Of a DNA stretch of 64,000 nucleotides, positions 24,671-34,203 are shown one piece after another (the first letter of the stretch is position 1; each line of letters begins with the position of its first letter). A program made the translations under genes and the position numbers. Where the stretch lies: contig NZ_CALPCV010000012.1 in the NCBI RefSeq assembly GCF_943193095.1, positions 8,381-72,380 of the forward strand. The letters run 5' to 3'. A model generated the notes under the pieces. That model was not told the origin of the DNA and ran no database searches. It saw only the letters and a list, made by a program, of their open reading frames with translations. The DNA comes from Parasutterella muris. Its GTDB lineage: Bacteria > Pseudomonadota > Gammaproteobacteria > Burkholderiales > Burkholderiaceae_F.

Positions 24671-26680
24671 TTAAAAACTCAAAGGGTCAACGTCGATATG
24701 CCAAACATTCTTGAACTGCCGGTTTTCTATTTCTGATGTGAATACCGCTAAAAACCGCTGCAGTTCCATTTTGTTGTCTGCCTCTATCAGCAGCTGAGCC
24801 CGTTCAATATCCATTACCTTCTGAACCGTCTGCGGAACCGGATCATAGAACCGAACACTTCTCGTTTGGACAGAAAGACCGATTTTCTTTACCTGAGATA
24901 GGAAGTCCAAGACTTCTCTAATGTCCTTTCCTTCGGAAATCATGAGCGCCTGAGCAGAGTACGGCGTCATGGAAGCTGTTTTACGTGCTTTTAATTCCTC
25001 TTGAGCAAATCCTTCGAAATCGTTGTCCTTCAGATATCGAAACAAGCTGTCCTTCGGATATTTCGTTTGAATCAGTACTTCGCCCTGCTCTCCGCTCCTT
25101 CCGGCACGTCCGGCAACCTGCATGAGCACGGAAAACAGTCTCTCTCGAGCGCGGTAGTCAAAGGACAGAAGCTGCGGATCAGTGTTCAGCACAACGACCA
25201 AAGACACCTTCTTGAAGTCGTGTCCTTTCGCCACAATCTGAGTTCCGACCAGAATATCAACTTCTCCGCTGTGAACTGCTTCAAGCATCCGACTCGCGCT
25301 TCCTCTGCGTCGGGCCGAATCCTGATCAAGTCTCATGATTTTAGCCTCGGGCCATTTTACTTCCAGCTCTTCTTCCGCCCTCTGAGTTCCTCTTCCGACG
25401 GGCTGAAGCTCATAGGAGCCGCACTTTGGACAGCTCGTGGGCAGCTTCATACTCCATCCGCAGTAATGACAGGTAAGTCTTCCCGTTGTTTTATGGAAGA
25501 CCGCATAGGCCGAGCAGTGGGGACAAGTCGAGTGCCAACCGCAGCTTTTACACTCCACGACCGGCGCAAAGCCTCGACGATTTAAGAAAACAATCGATTG
25601 GCGCCCCTTTTCCAGGGTATCTGTAATTTTCTCCGCTGTCTCTGAGCATATCCCGTTCTGCGGACGGTCCAAAGAAGTATCAATAAGCGTAATACGGGGA
25701 AGCTCAGCTGATTCGACTGCCCGCTTCTTCATCTTGTAAAGCCGGAATCTTCCTTCCAAAGCGTTTCGATAGGACTCCAGAGACGGCGTTGCAGAACCCA
25801 AAAGCACAGGAATGCCTTCAATCTGAGCTCTTTTAAGCGCTAGGTCCCTCGCGTTATAACGAACCCCTTCATGGGATTTATAGGAAGCATCATGCTCTTC
25901 GTCGACTATGATCAGCTTTAAATTCGGAAGGCTGGCAAATACGGACAGACGTGTACCGACCAAAATACTTGCCCGCTCTTCATGACAGGCCAGCCAAGAT
26001 GAAGCTTTCTGACCTTCGGCCATGGATGAATTCCACGTAGCGACAACCCGATCTTTAAATCGATTGCCTATCCGGGAAACCAATTGAGGCGTCAGATTAA
26101 TCTCCGGAACCATCAGCAGGATCTGAGCCTTTGGATCGGCTTTAAATGTATTCTCAATAAGCCTTAGATAAACCTCTGTCTTGCCGCTTCCGGTAACACC
26201 GAAAAGAAGAGCCGGTGAAAATCCTTTGCTTTGAGAAAAGTCATCCACAATAGCCTCCTGCTCTTTGTTGAGCAGGGGGATGTCTTCCGGAGCGTCGTTA
26301 GATTTAAATTTTCGGTCTCTTAATTTGGAAAGAGAATTCGCATAGTTCGGACCGGGAATCCTGCGGAAAAATTTTGGAAGTGCAGGGACCGCCACCATCC
26401 CGTGCCTGCTGAGATAATAACGAGCGGCAAAGGCGGTCAGTCTCATCCAGTTTTCGGAAAGCGGCGCAATTTCGTCCGGTCTTCCGGCAACCTTTCTCAG
26501 TTTATTGACCGGCCATTCGGAACTGTCGGAGAATCCGGCAACGATGCCTATGACATTTCTTCTTCCAAGCGGGACAATACAGCGCTCTCCGACGTGCAAG
26601 CCCAGCTCCGGCACATTCTTATAGTCGAGCTGGCCCCTTAAAGGAGCATCAACAATGACTTTAACAATTGACTGGGCCAT
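24671..26680 (-). CDS. priA: primosomal protein N' (replication restart helicase)
   Basis: A 669-residue DEAH-box-type helicase that reloads the replisome at stalled forks. After the N-terminal DNA-binding region (residues 1-110), motif I is G-V-T-G-S-G-K-T-E-V-Y, motif II D-E-E-H, motif III G-S-A-T-P-S-L-E. The two zinc sites are formed by CKSCGWHSTCPHC and CHYCGWSMKLPTSCPKCG. C-terminal V-A-G-R-A-G-R is motif VI. Slightly shorter than E. coli PriA (732). One base separates it from the U32 gene. Confidence 0.97.
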   Translation of the reverse strand: MAQSIVKVIVDAPLRGQLDYKNVPELGLHVGERCIVPLGRRNVIGIVAGFSDSSEWPVNKLRKVAGRPDEIAPLSENWMRLTAFAARYYLSRHGMVAVPALPKFFRRIPGPNYANSLSKLRDRKFKSNDAPEDIPLLNKEQEAIVDDFSQSKGFSPALLFGVTGSGKTEVYLRLIENTFKADPKAQILLMVPEINLTPQLVSRIGNRFKDRVVATWNSSMAEGQKASSWLACHEERASILVGTRLSVFASLPNLKLIIVDEEHDASYKSHEGVRYNARDLALKRAQIEGIPVLLGSATPSLESYRNALEGRFRLYKMKKRAVESAELPRITLIDTSLDRPQNGICSETAEKITDTLEKGRQSIVFLNRRGFAPVVECKSCGWHSTCPHCSAYAVFHKTTGRLTCHYCGWSMKLPTSCPKCGSYELQPVGRGTQRAEEELEVKWPEAKIMRLDQDSARRRGSASRMLEAVHSGEVDILVGTQIVAKGHDFKKVSLVVVLNTDPQLLSFDYRARERLFSVLMQVAGRAGRSGEQGEVLIQTKYPKDSLFRYLKDNDFEGFAQEELKARKTASMTPYSAQALMISEGKDIREVLDFLSQVKKIGLSVQTRSVRFYDPVPQTVQKVMDIERAQLLIEADNKMELQRFLAVFTSEIENRQFKNVWHIDVDPLSF

Positions 26681-26807
26681 AGCGCTGAGATATTCCGTAC
26701 AAATTTAAAAAGAACGGCCTCCAAGTTAACTCAGAGACCGATCGAATTACTTTACTTCATTAACAGCCGGTTTTTCAGCTCAAATACAATTTGATTCCAT
26801 TTTTCAC

Positions 26808-27875
26808 TTAATCATGGAATCTGCGGCTGTATTCATGCACTTCATCCACCAGCGCAGCGACTGTATCAGGATCCGTATCTTTATCAATGCCGTGCCCCAA
26901 ATTGAAAACATGGCCACCCTGACCAACCATACCGAAATCTTCAATGACTTTTCTCGCCTGAGTTCTGACTTCATCCGGTCCTGCAAAAAGAATAGACGGG
27001 TCCATATTTCCCTGCAGACAGACGCTGTCACCGATCTGACGGCGTACATCTCCCAAACTAACCGTCCAGTCAACACCCATTGCATCGGCGCCGCAAGCGG
27101 CAATATCCGTAAGCCAAGGAGCAGATCCTTTCGTAAAGACGATTGAAGGGATTCTCTTTCCGTCTCGTTCCTTAATTAAGCCGGAGACGACCTGAGAAAT
27201 GCACTTCAGCGAATACTCAAGATAATCACTGTGAGCAAGAGCGCCGCCCCATGTATCAAAAATCATCACGGCGTTTGCACCGGCCTCAATCTGTGCATTC
27301 AGATAAGAGGTCACGGCTGTGGTGTTGACGTCCAGAATCTGTTTTAAGAGGTCAGGGCGCCTATACAGCATTTCCTTAACCTTTCTAAAGTTCGATGAAC
27401 TTCCGCCTTCAATCATGTAGCAGGCAAGCGTAAACGGGCTTCCCGAAAAGCCAATCAGAGGAATACGGTCGTTCAGCGCTCTCTTGATTTCTACTACCGC
27501 GTCGGTAACGTACTTCAGTTTATCGGCGGGATCAGGAACAAAGAGTTCTTTTACCGCAGCCTCATCCTGAACGGGTTTCGCAAACTTCGGTCCTTCACCT
27601 GGCAAAAACGAAAGGCCAAGCCCCATTGCGTCAGGAATCGTCAGAATATCGGAGAAAAGAATCGCCGCATCCAAAGGATAACGATCCACCGGCTGGAGCG
27701 TCACTTCACATGCATAATGTGGATTCATTGCCAAATCCATAAAACTTCCGGCTTTAGCTCTTGTTGCGCGGTATTCCGGCAGATAACGGCCCGCCTGACG
27801 CATCAGCCAAATGGGAGTGTAAGGAACCTTCTCTTTTAAAAGAGAACGGAGAAAAATATCATTCTTTAAAGGCAT
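26808..27875 (-). CDS. hemE: uroporphyrinogen decarboxylase
   Basis: A 355-residue cytosolic enzyme of haem synthesis that turns uroporphyrinogen III into coproporphyrinogen III. The signature P-I-W-L-M-R-Q-A-G-R-Y-L-P-E-Y-R is near the N-terminus and the second signature, G-F-S-G-S-P-F-T-L-A-C-Y-M-I-E-G, is at about residue 142. Length matches the family. It stands between priA and a universal stress gene. The 127 bases between it and priA contain no gene and no strong hairpin. Confidence 0.97.
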   Translation of the reverse strand: MPLKNDIFLRSLLKEKVPYTPIWLMRQAGRYLPEYRATRAKAGSFMDLAMNPHYACEVTLQPVDRYPLDAAILFSDILTIPDAMGLGLSFLPGEGPKFAKPVQDEAAVKELFVPDPADKLKYVTDAVVEIKRALNDRIPLIGFSGSPFTLACYMIEGGSSSNFRKVKEMLYRRPDLLKQILDVNTTAVTSYLNAQIEAGANAVMIFDTWGGALAHSDYLEYSLKCISQVVSGLIKERDGKRIPSIVFTKGSAPWLTDIAACGADAMGVDWTVSLGDVRRQIGDSVCLQGNMDPSILFAGPDEVRTQARKVIEDFGMVGQGGHVFNLGHGIDKDTDPDTVAALVDEVHEYSRRFHD

Positions 27876-27994
27876 AGAATCCCTGTCCTGATTAATTTGC
27901 TGAACTTCCTACATTGTAGAAACAGAAAATGAATCAGTGATTAAGACAATGGGGCAGAACTGCATCGAAATATTTTTTCGTGCAGTTCAATTTA

Positions 27995-28363
27995 TTAACG
28001 AACTACCAGTACAGGACGATCAGCTTTAGCTAAAACCTGCTGGGTAGAGCTTCCGATAAACAAAGAACCGAGCGTGCCCAAACCGCGGCTTGCCATAACG
28101 ATGAAGCGAACATCACGTTCCTGTGCCGTTTTAAGAATGGCATCCGGAACAGAGTTGCCGACGACTTCAGCAACCTCACAAGGAACGCCGACTCTCTGGC
28201 ATGCATCTTTGACATCCTCGAGAGTGCGGTCAGCGACTTCAGAGCCCTTCGCTTTGACAACTGTCATACCAAGAACGCAGGTGTTGAGGTTTTTTGCAAG
28301 TTTTGCAGCGGTGGTAATGGCTTTTTCCGAAATTTCGGAACCGTCAGTTGAAACAAGAATCAC
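27995..28363 (-). CDS. universal stress protein (UspA family)
   Basis: A 122-residue UspA-domain protein. A GTG start behind GGAGATACCC gives MILVSTDGSEISEKA at the N-terminus; the ATP-binding pattern G-x2-G-x9-G-S near the end (SRGLGTLGSLFIGSSTQ) is present, followed by V-L-A-K-A-D-R-P-V-L-V-V. It is 15-20 residues shorter than typical members, mainly in the central loop. It should be a cytosolic, nucleotide-binding stress protein. It is transcribed leftward between the atp terminator and hemE. Confidence 0.9.
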   Translation of the reverse strand: MILVSTDGSEISEKAITTAAKLAKNLNTCVLGMTVVKAKGSEVADRTLEDVKDACQRVGVPCEVAEVVGNSVPDAILKTAQERDVRFIVMASRGLGTLGSLFIGSSTQQVLAKADRPVLVVR

Positions 28364-28412
28364 GGGTATCTCCTGGTAAAGGTCAATCGGTATATTTTAG
28401 TCAATTACTGGA

Positions 28413-28453
28413 TAAAAAAAACTCCGGTAGATACCTAGTAAATACCGGAGTTT
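28413..28453 (-). terminator. terminator of the atp operon
   Basis: On the minus strand ACTCCGGTA and TACCGGAGT form a 9-bp stem around a 13-base loop, followed by eight T residues, 16 bases after the atpC stop. Confidence 0.92.
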
Positions 28454-28468
28454 AAAAAAGACTTAGAT

Positions 28469-28882
28469 TTATCTCTTGAGCTTCTGCAGGATACGAAGCT
28501 GTTCGGCGAGCATACTGATTTCCGCTTCAACCTTAGCAAGCTCGATTTCGCTTGCGCTTGTCTTAGCAGCAGCCTTCGCTCTTTCCATAGCTTCTTTCGC
28601 CTTGGCTTCATCAAGGTCTTTACTTCTGATAGCCACATCAGCCAGCACGATTACATGGTAGGGCTGAATTTCTAAGACCCCGCCCGCTACGAAGATTTCC
28701 TCTTCCTGGTTCCCGTTCGTATGAATACGAACAAGACCCGGACGAATCAGCGTAATGAGAGGGGTATGGCCTGGCAGAATACCGAGCTCGCCTTCGATAC
28801 CGGGCAGAGCTACAAACTCGGCGTCGCCGCTAAAAAGACTTTCTTCAGCGTTTACAACGTCGACTTTTAAGGTTTTTTCCAT
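28469..28882 (-). CDS. atpC: ATP synthase F1 subunit epsilon
   Basis: A 137-residue central-stalk subunit that couples rotation and inhibits hydrolysis. The N-terminal beta barrel carries F-V-A-L-P-G-I-E-G-E-L-G-I-L-P-G-H-T-P-L, the family signature; the C-terminal helical hairpin is rich in Ala/Glu (KAKEAMERAKAAAK). It is the last gene of the operon, 45 bases after atpD, and is followed by the terminator. Confidence 0.97.
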   Translation of the reverse strand: MEKTLKVDVVNAEESLFSGDAEFVALPGIEGELGILPGHTPLITLIRPGLVRIHTNGNQEEEIFVAGGVLEIQPYHVIVLADVAIRSKDLDEAKAKEAMERAKAAAKTSASEIELAKVEAEISMLAEQLRILQKLKR

Positions 28883-28927
28883 TTAATTCTCCAGGTTGGC
28901 TGGTGAGAGACGAGCTCTCACCTCAGA

Positions 28928-30331
28928 TTACTTGATGGTCTTAGCCTTTTCAAAAGCTTCATCAATTGTGCCGACCATGTAGAAGGCCTGTTCCGGAAGC
29001 TGATCGCATTCGCCGTCAACAATCATCTTGAAGCCGCGGATGGTTTCCTTCAGCGGAACATACTTACCGGGGGAACCGGTAAACACTTCAGCAACATGGA
29101 AGGGCTGAGAAAGGAATCTCTGGATCTTACGAGCTCTTGTAACGGCGAGCTTATCTTCAGGAGAAAGTTCGTCCATACCAAGAATCGCAATAATATCGCG
29201 GAGTTCTTTATAGCGCTGCAGAGTGGCCTGAACACGGCGAGTTACGCTGTAATGTTCTTCACCGATGATGTTCGGGTCGATCTGACGAGAAGTAGAGTCA
29301 AGCGGGTCGACAGCCGGATAAATACCCAGAGCTGCGATATCACGAGACAGAACAACTGTAGCGTCCAAGTGACCGAATGTTGTAGCCGGAGAGGGGTCAG
29401 TCAAGTCGTCAGCAGGAACGTAAACAGCCTGAATGGAGGTAATAGAACCAACCTTTGTAGAAGCAATACGTTCCTGAAGCTTACCCATTTCTTCAGCCAG
29501 TGTCGGCTGATAGCCTACGGCTGACGGCATACGGCCGAGCAGGGCGGATACTTCAGTACCGGCCAGTGTATAACGATAAATATTGTCGATGAAGAGAAGA
29601 ATATCTCTGCCTTCATCACGGAAGGCTTCAGCCATTGTCAGACCGGTAAGAGCCACGCGGAGACGGTTTCCGGGAGGTTCGTTCATCTGACCGAAGACCA
29701 TGGCCACTTTGTCGAGAACCTTAGATTCGCCCATTTCATGGTAGAAGTCATTACCTTCACGGGTACGTTCACCGACACCGGCGAAAACAGAGTAGCCGCC
29801 GTAAGCCTTAGCGATGTTGTTAATAAGTTCCATCATGTTGACGGTCTTACCAACACCGGCACCGCCGAACAGACCAATCTTACCGCCTTTGGCGAACGGG
29901 CAGACAAGGTCAATAACCTTAATGCCTGTTTCAAGAAGGTCGACGGACGGGCTCAGTTCGTCAAACTTAGGAGCAGCTCTGTGGATCGGCATACGCTTTT
30001 CTTCGCCGATCGGACCTGCTTCATCGATCGGACGTCCGAGAACGTCCATGATACGGCCGAGAGTCTTCGGGCCGACCGGAACTGTAATTCCGTGACCGAG
30101 AGCTTTAACAGCCATACCGCGCTGGAGACCTTCGGAAGAACCCATAGCAATGGTTCTAACGATGCCGTCACCCAGCTGCTGCTGAACTTCAAAGGTCAAA
30201 CCTTCTTCAGCAAGCTTATTGTTTTCGTCCTTTTCAAGGACAAGTGCGTCGTAAACTTTCGGCATTTCTTCGCGGGGGAACTCGATGTCGACCACCGCGC
30301 CGATAACCTGTACGATCTTTCCGATACTCAT
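28928..30331 (-). CDS. atpD: ATP synthase F1 subunit beta
   Basis: A 467-residue catalytic subunit. P-loop G-G-A-G-V-G-K-T-V-N near residue 150, Walker B region L-L-F-I-D-N-I-Y-R, and the alpha/beta signature P-A-V-D-P-L-D-S-T-S are all present. One oddity is D-N-I-Y-R where most beta subunits have D-N-I-F-R, a mild Phe-to-Tyr change. Length is normal. It sits 29 bases after atpG and 45 before atpC. Confidence 0.98.
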   Translation of the reverse strand: MSIGKIVQVIGAVVDIEFPREEMPKVYDALVLEKDENNKLAEEGLTFEVQQQLGDGIVRTIAMGSSEGLQRGMAVKALGHGITVPVGPKTLGRIMDVLGRPIDEAGPIGEEKRMPIHRAAPKFDELSPSVDLLETGIKVIDLVCPFAKGGKIGLFGGAGVGKTVNMMELINNIAKAYGGYSVFAGVGERTREGNDFYHEMGESKVLDKVAMVFGQMNEPPGNRLRVALTGLTMAEAFRDEGRDILLFIDNIYRYTLAGTEVSALLGRMPSAVGYQPTLAEEMGKLQERIASTKVGSITSIQAVYVPADDLTDPSPATTFGHLDATVVLSRDIAALGIYPAVDPLDSTSRQIDPNIIGEEHYSVTRRVQATLQRYKELRDIIAILGMDELSPEDKLAVTRARKIQRFLSQPFHVAEVFTGSPGKYVPLKETIRGFKMIVDGECDQLPEQAFYMVGTIDEAFEKAKTIK

Positions 30332-30360
30332 AGGTATTCCTCGTTTCGATTTCTTTTCAA

Positions 30361-31233
30361 TTAAGACACAGCCGCGGCGCCACCGACGATTTCGGTGATT
30401 TCCTTAGTAATGCCGGCCTGACGTGTCTTGTTGTAGACCAGTTGCAGATCGTCGATAAGCTTCTTAGCGTTATCAGATGCGGCCTTCATGGCGACCATAC
30501 GAGCACTCTGTTCGCTTGCCATGTTTTCCGCTACTGCCTGATAAATAAGCGCTTCAACGTAACGCTTGAGCAGAACCTTTAAAACTTCTTCAGGGCTAGG
30601 TTCATAGATGTAGTCCCAAGAGTTTTGATGTTTGTCCGTCTCAACGGCCGATTTCGGCAAAGGAAGAAGCTGTTCAATCACAGGTTCCTGCTTCATCGCA
30701 TTGATGAAACGGGAGTAGGCGATGTAGACGTGGTCTACACGGCCTTCCTGATAGGCTTCGATCTGAACTTTAATCGCTCCGAGCAAGCGTTCCAAATTTG
30801 GACGATCACCGAGCTGAACGACCTGCGAGACAATTGGCACACCGATGCGCTGGAGGAAACCTAATCCTTTGTTTCCAATAGCAGTCGCTTCAACTTTCTT
30901 ACCTTCATGCGCCCAATCTCTAAGGGTATGAGCCAAAAGTCTCTGAATATTGGTATTCAAAGCGCCGGCCAAACCCTTATCGGTTGAAACAACAATCAAG
31001 CCGATGTTCTTTTCCTCCGCAGACTTGCGGAGGAACGGATGAACGGCTTCTGTTGAAGCTTCTGCCAGGTGACCGATTAAGTTACGGATGGTATCGCCGT
31101 ACGGACGGGCCGCACGCATACGATCCTGGGCCTTCTTCATCTTGGAAGCGGCCACCATCTCCATCGCCTTTGTGATCTTACGGGTGTTTTGAACCGATCT
31201 GATCTTGGCTCGAATTTCTTTGGTACTTGGCAT
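30361..31233 (-). CDS. atpG: ATP synthase F1 subunit gamma
   Basis: A 290-residue rotor shaft. The N-terminal coiled coil begins MPSTKEIRAKIRSVQNTRKI and T-K-A-M-E-M-V-A-A-S-K-M; the C-terminal helix ends with Y-N-K-T-R-Q-A-G-I-T-K-E-I-T-E-I-V-G-G-A-A-A, the family signature. It is 23 bases downstream of atpA. Nothing unusual was seen. Confidence 0.98.
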   Translation of the reverse strand: MPSTKEIRAKIRSVQNTRKITKAMEMVAASKMKKAQDRMRAARPYGDTIRNLIGHLAEASTEAVHPFLRKSAEEKNIGLIVVSTDKGLAGALNTNIQRLLAHTLRDWAHEGKKVEATAIGNKGLGFLQRIGVPIVSQVVQLGDRPNLERLLGAIKVQIEAYQEGRVDHVYIAYSRFINAMKQEPVIEQLLPLPKSAVETDKHQNSWDYIYEPSPEEVLKVLLKRYVEALIYQAVAENMASEQSARMVAMKAASDNAKKLIDDLQLVYNKTRQAGITKEITEIVGGAAAVS

Positions 31234-31256
31234 TAGGATCCTCTAACGTTGCTCAA

Positions 31257-32798
31257 TTAGAAAGCACCGGATTTCTTGAACTCTTTGACAGCTTCTGTCA
31301 GAAGTTGTTCATCTTCCTTAGAGAGCTGCTTTGTCTCTTCAATACGTCCGATCAGATCCGCATGATTAATCTTCATGTAATCCTGCATCGCGTTTTCGAC
31401 TTTCAGAGCATCCTTAACTTCGACATCATCATAGGCACCCATGTTGATGGCGAAAAGTACGAGAGCTTCTTCCCAAACCTGAAGAGGCTGGTACTGAGGC
31501 TGTTTCATGAGTTCGGTAACGATACGGCCGCGTTCCAGCTGTTTGCGTGTCGCTTCGTCAAGGTCGGAAGCAAACTGAGCAAACGCAGCAAGTTCACGGT
31601 ACTGAGCCAGGGCCAGACGTACACCGCCGCCAAGTTTCTTAATAACTTTGGTCTGAGCAGCACCGCCGACTCGAGAAACCGAGATACCGGGGTTGATCGG
31701 AGGACGGATACCGGCGTTAAAGAGGTCGGTTTCCAAGAAGATCTGACCGTCGGTAATAGAAATCACGTTGGTCGGAACGAACGCTGTAACGTCGCCTGCC
31801 TGTGTTTCAATAATCGGAAGAGCAGTCATAGAACCAGTCTTACCCTTGACAGCACCCTTGGTAAAGCGTTCGACGTATTCCGGGTTGACACGCGCAGCTC
31901 TTTCGAGCAGACGGCTGTGCAGATAGAAAACGTCGCCAGGGTAGGCTTCACGTCCCGGCGGACGGCGAAGCAGCAGGGAAATCTGACGATAGGCCCAAGC
32001 CTGCTTGGTCAAGTCATCATAAACAATGAGAGAGTCCTCACCGCGGTCGCGGAAGTATTCACCCATTGTTGCTCCGGAGTAAGGAGCAATGTACTGCATG
32101 GCTGCAGATTCGGAAGCGGAAGCCGCAACGACGATGGTGTAATCCATTGCGCCGTATTCTTCGAGCTTACGAACAACGTTGGCAATCGTAGAAGCCTTTT
32201 GGCCGATCGCAACATAAATACAGATAAGGTCTTTGCCTTTCTGATTGATGATGGTATCGATAGCAACAGCAGTCTTTCCAGTCTGACGGTCGCCAATGAT
32301 CAATTCACGCTGACCGCGTCCGATAGGAACCATAGAGTCAACAGACTTAAGACCGGTCTGGACAGGCTGGCTAACAGACTGACGTTCGATAACGCCAGGA
32401 GCAACCTTTTCAACAACGTCATATTCGTCGGTAACGATCGGGCCTTTGCCGTCAATCGGCTGACCAAGAGCGTTAACGACACGACCGATCAGGGCGCGTC
32501 CGACGGGGACCTGAAGGATTCGGCCGGTAGTTTTAACAATGTCGCCTTCGGAGATATGTTCATAGCTACCCAGAATAACAGCACCGACAGAGTCTCTTTC
32601 AAGGTTAAGAGCGAGACCGTAGGTGTTGTTGGGGAACTCAAGCATTTCACCCTGCATCACATCGGAAAGTCCGTGGACACGACAAATACCGTCGGTAACA
32701 GATACGACTGTACCTTCGGTACGAAGGTTGGTATTCAGACCCATACCTTCGATTCGCTGCTTCAGCAGCTCGCTAATTTCACTCGGATTGAGTTGCAT
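31257..32798 (-). CDS. atpA: ATP synthase F1 subunit alpha
   Basis: A 513-residue non-catalytic nucleotide-binding subunit. The P-loop G-D-R-Q-T-G-K-T-A-V-A lies near residue 169, and the signature P-G-I-S-V-S-R-V-G-G-A-A-Q with the arginine finger is at about residue 365-377. The N-terminus MQLNPSEISELLKQRI is the usual stator-binding helix. A long open frame on the opposite strand here is a codon-bias shadow. The gene is 17 bases downstream of atpH. Confidence 0.98.
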   Translation of the reverse strand: MQLNPSEISELLKQRIEGMGLNTNLRTEGTVVSVTDGICRVHGLSDVMQGEMLEFPNNTYGLALNLERDSVGAVILGSYEHISEGDIVKTTGRILQVPVGRALIGRVVNALGQPIDGKGPIVTDEYDVVEKVAPGVIERQSVSQPVQTGLKSVDSMVPIGRGQRELIIGDRQTGKTAVAIDTIINQKGKDLICIYVAIGQKASTIANVVRKLEEYGAMDYTIVVAASASESAAMQYIAPYSGATMGEYFRDRGEDSLIVYDDLTKQAWAYRQISLLLRRPPGREAYPGDVFYLHSRLLERAARVNPEYVERFTKGAVKGKTGSMTALPIIETQAGDVTAFVPTNVISITDGQIFLETDLFNAGIRPPINPGISVSRVGGAAQTKVIKKLGGGVRLALAQYRELAAFAQFASDLDEATRKQLERGRIVTELMKQPQYQPLQVWEEALVLFAINMGAYDDVEVKDALKVENAMQDYMKINHADLIGRIEETKQLSKEDEQLLTEAVKEFKKSGAF

Positions 32799-32815
32799 AG
32801 CTATCAGCTCCGTAA

Positions 32816-33364
32816 TTAACTTGTGAGGCGAGACTTCATTTGCTCAAGTCTTGCCTTAACTGTGCCATCAAGCACCTTGTCACCGACTGTAACGCGGACT
32901 CCGCCGATCAAAGAGTTGTCAACGACAACCTTGGGCAGAAGTTTCAGGTTCGGGAATTTCTTTTCCAGAGCCTTGACAAGGTCAGCTAACTGCTCATCAT
33001 TCATGGGGTATGCGCTTTCGATAAGAACGTCGGCCTCATGATTTTCCTGATTGAGCAAATGACGAAATTGTGCAGTGATCTGAGGAAGAGCTTCGAGTCT
33101 TCCGTTTTCGATTACTAATTTGAGGAGGTTTTCGGCTTCGGCAGGAACCTTATCACCGAGCATTCCTCGAATAAGATCGTAAGTTTGGTTCACGGTCAAA
33201 GAAGGATCGTTAGATAATTCTTTGAGCTTAGGATCCTCAACGATCTCATCCAGCACGTCGAGAACAGGCAAAAGCTTGTCAGCCAAACCCTCTTCTTTAC
33301 TGTCCTTAACAGCCTTAAGCAACGCTTCGGCATAAGGACGTGCGATAGTTGAGATCTCTGCCAT
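32816..33364 (-). CDS. atpH: ATP synthase F1 subunit delta
   Basis: A 182-residue peripheral-stalk subunit joining F1 to the b subunits. It begins with A-R-P-Y-A-E-A-L-L, has an N-terminal helical bundle, and ends with I-D-N/V-D-N-S-L-I-G-G-V-R-V-T-V-G-D-K-V-L-D-G-T-V-K-A-R-L, the delta signature. Two bases separate it from atpF and 17 from atpA. Confidence 0.97.
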   Translation of the reverse strand: MAEISTIARPYAEALLKAVKDSKEEGLADKLLPVLDVLDEIVEDPKLKELSNDPSLTVNQTYDLIRGMLGDKVPAEAENLLKLVIENGRLEALPQITAQFRHLLNQENHEADVLIESAYPMNDEQLADLVKALEKKFPNLKLLPKVVVDNSLIGGVRVTVGDKVLDGTVKARLEQMKSRLTS

Positions 33365-33366
33365 GA

Positions 33367-33837
33367 TTACAATTTCGCCTTAAGTTGGTCAAGTAATTGC
33401 TGGTGAGCCGAAGCATCGACTTCTTTACCCAGGATCTGGGAAGCTCCGGACACAGCCAAATTTGCAACCTGATCCCTAAGAACGTCTTTGGCAGCCTGGA
33501 TTTCCTGAGCAGCCTGTGCACGAGCCGCGGCAATGATCTTATCGGCTTCGACCTGAGCCTGTTCTTTGGCTTCGTCGATAATAGCCTGACCACGCTTTTC
33601 GCCCTGAGCAACAATAACCTGAGACTGGGCTCGAGCGGCAGCTTCGATGGAAGCTCCTTCTTTTTTCGCTTCTTCCAAAGCATGTTCGCCGCGATCAGCT
33701 GCGGCTAAACCGTCAGCAATCTTTTTCTGCCGCTCTTCGATTGCTCGATTGAGCGGTGGCCAAATGAACTTCATGGTGATCCAAGCACCGACGAAGAACA
33801 CGGCCATCTGTACGAACAATGTGGCATTAATGTTCAT
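33367..33837 (-). CDS. atpF: ATP synthase F0 subunit b
   Basis: A 156-residue stator subunit: one N-terminal membrane helix (LFVQMAVFFVGAWITMKFIWP) followed by a long Ala/Glu/Lys/Gln helix that dimerises and reaches F1. The length is that of proteobacterial b. It starts 72 bases after the c-subunit stop and ends two bases before atpH. Confidence 0.97.
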   Translation of the reverse strand: MNINATLFVQMAVFFVGAWITMKFIWPPLNRAIEERQKKIADGLAAADRGEHALEEAKKEGASIEAAARAQSQVIVAQGEKRGQAIIDEAKEQAQVEADKIIAAARAQAAQEIQAAKDVLRDQVANLAVSGASQILGKEVDASAHQQLLDQLKAKL

Positions 33838-33909
33838 TTTCTAATCCCGTTAAGCATTTGCTGAGCAAATGCAGTTTGTCTATAAAAACCGCAACGAAGG
33901 TTTGGCTGA

Positions 33910-34152
33910 TTAGCCGACAAACGGGTTAGCAAAGGCGAACATCATGGCGATACCAACACCGATAAGGAACGCAGCATCGATAAGGCCGGCGAGAAGGAAC
34001 ATCTTGGTCTGCAGTGTGTTGATGAGCTCAGGCTGGCGAGCAGAGGCTTCAAGATACTTGGAACCCATGATAGCGATACCGATACAGGCACCGAAAGCAC
34101 CAAAGCCAATAATCAGGCCACAAGCTAATGCAACATAAGCGACGTTTGTCAT
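33910..34152 (-). CDS. atpE: ATP synthase F0 subunit c
   Basis: An 80-residue helical hairpin of the rotor ring. Helix 1 is Gly-rich (GFGAFGACIGIAIMG), the polar loop is A-R-Q-P-E, and helix 2 carries the ion-binding acid as Asp59 (LLAGLIDAAFLIGVG). Asp rather than Glu with no nearby Gln/Thr sodium ligands points to proton coupling. It sits between atpB and atpF with 51- and 72-base gaps; the longer gaps are where strong translation signals for the abundant c subunit are usual. Confidence 0.98.
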   Translation of the reverse strand: MTNVAYVALACGLIIGFGAFGACIGIAIMGSKYLEASARQPELINTLQTKMFLLAGLIDAAFLIGVGIAMMFAFANPFVG

Positions 34153-34203
34153 AACGAACTCCTTGTTTAATATGACGTGTTTAAATCAAAAGAAAGAAAA
34201 TAA

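Noticed and set aside
31227..32819. 530-codon open frame on the plus strand opposite atpA
   Set aside because: It mirrors the codons of an intact atpA and has no ribosome site or recognisable domain. Codon bias explains it.
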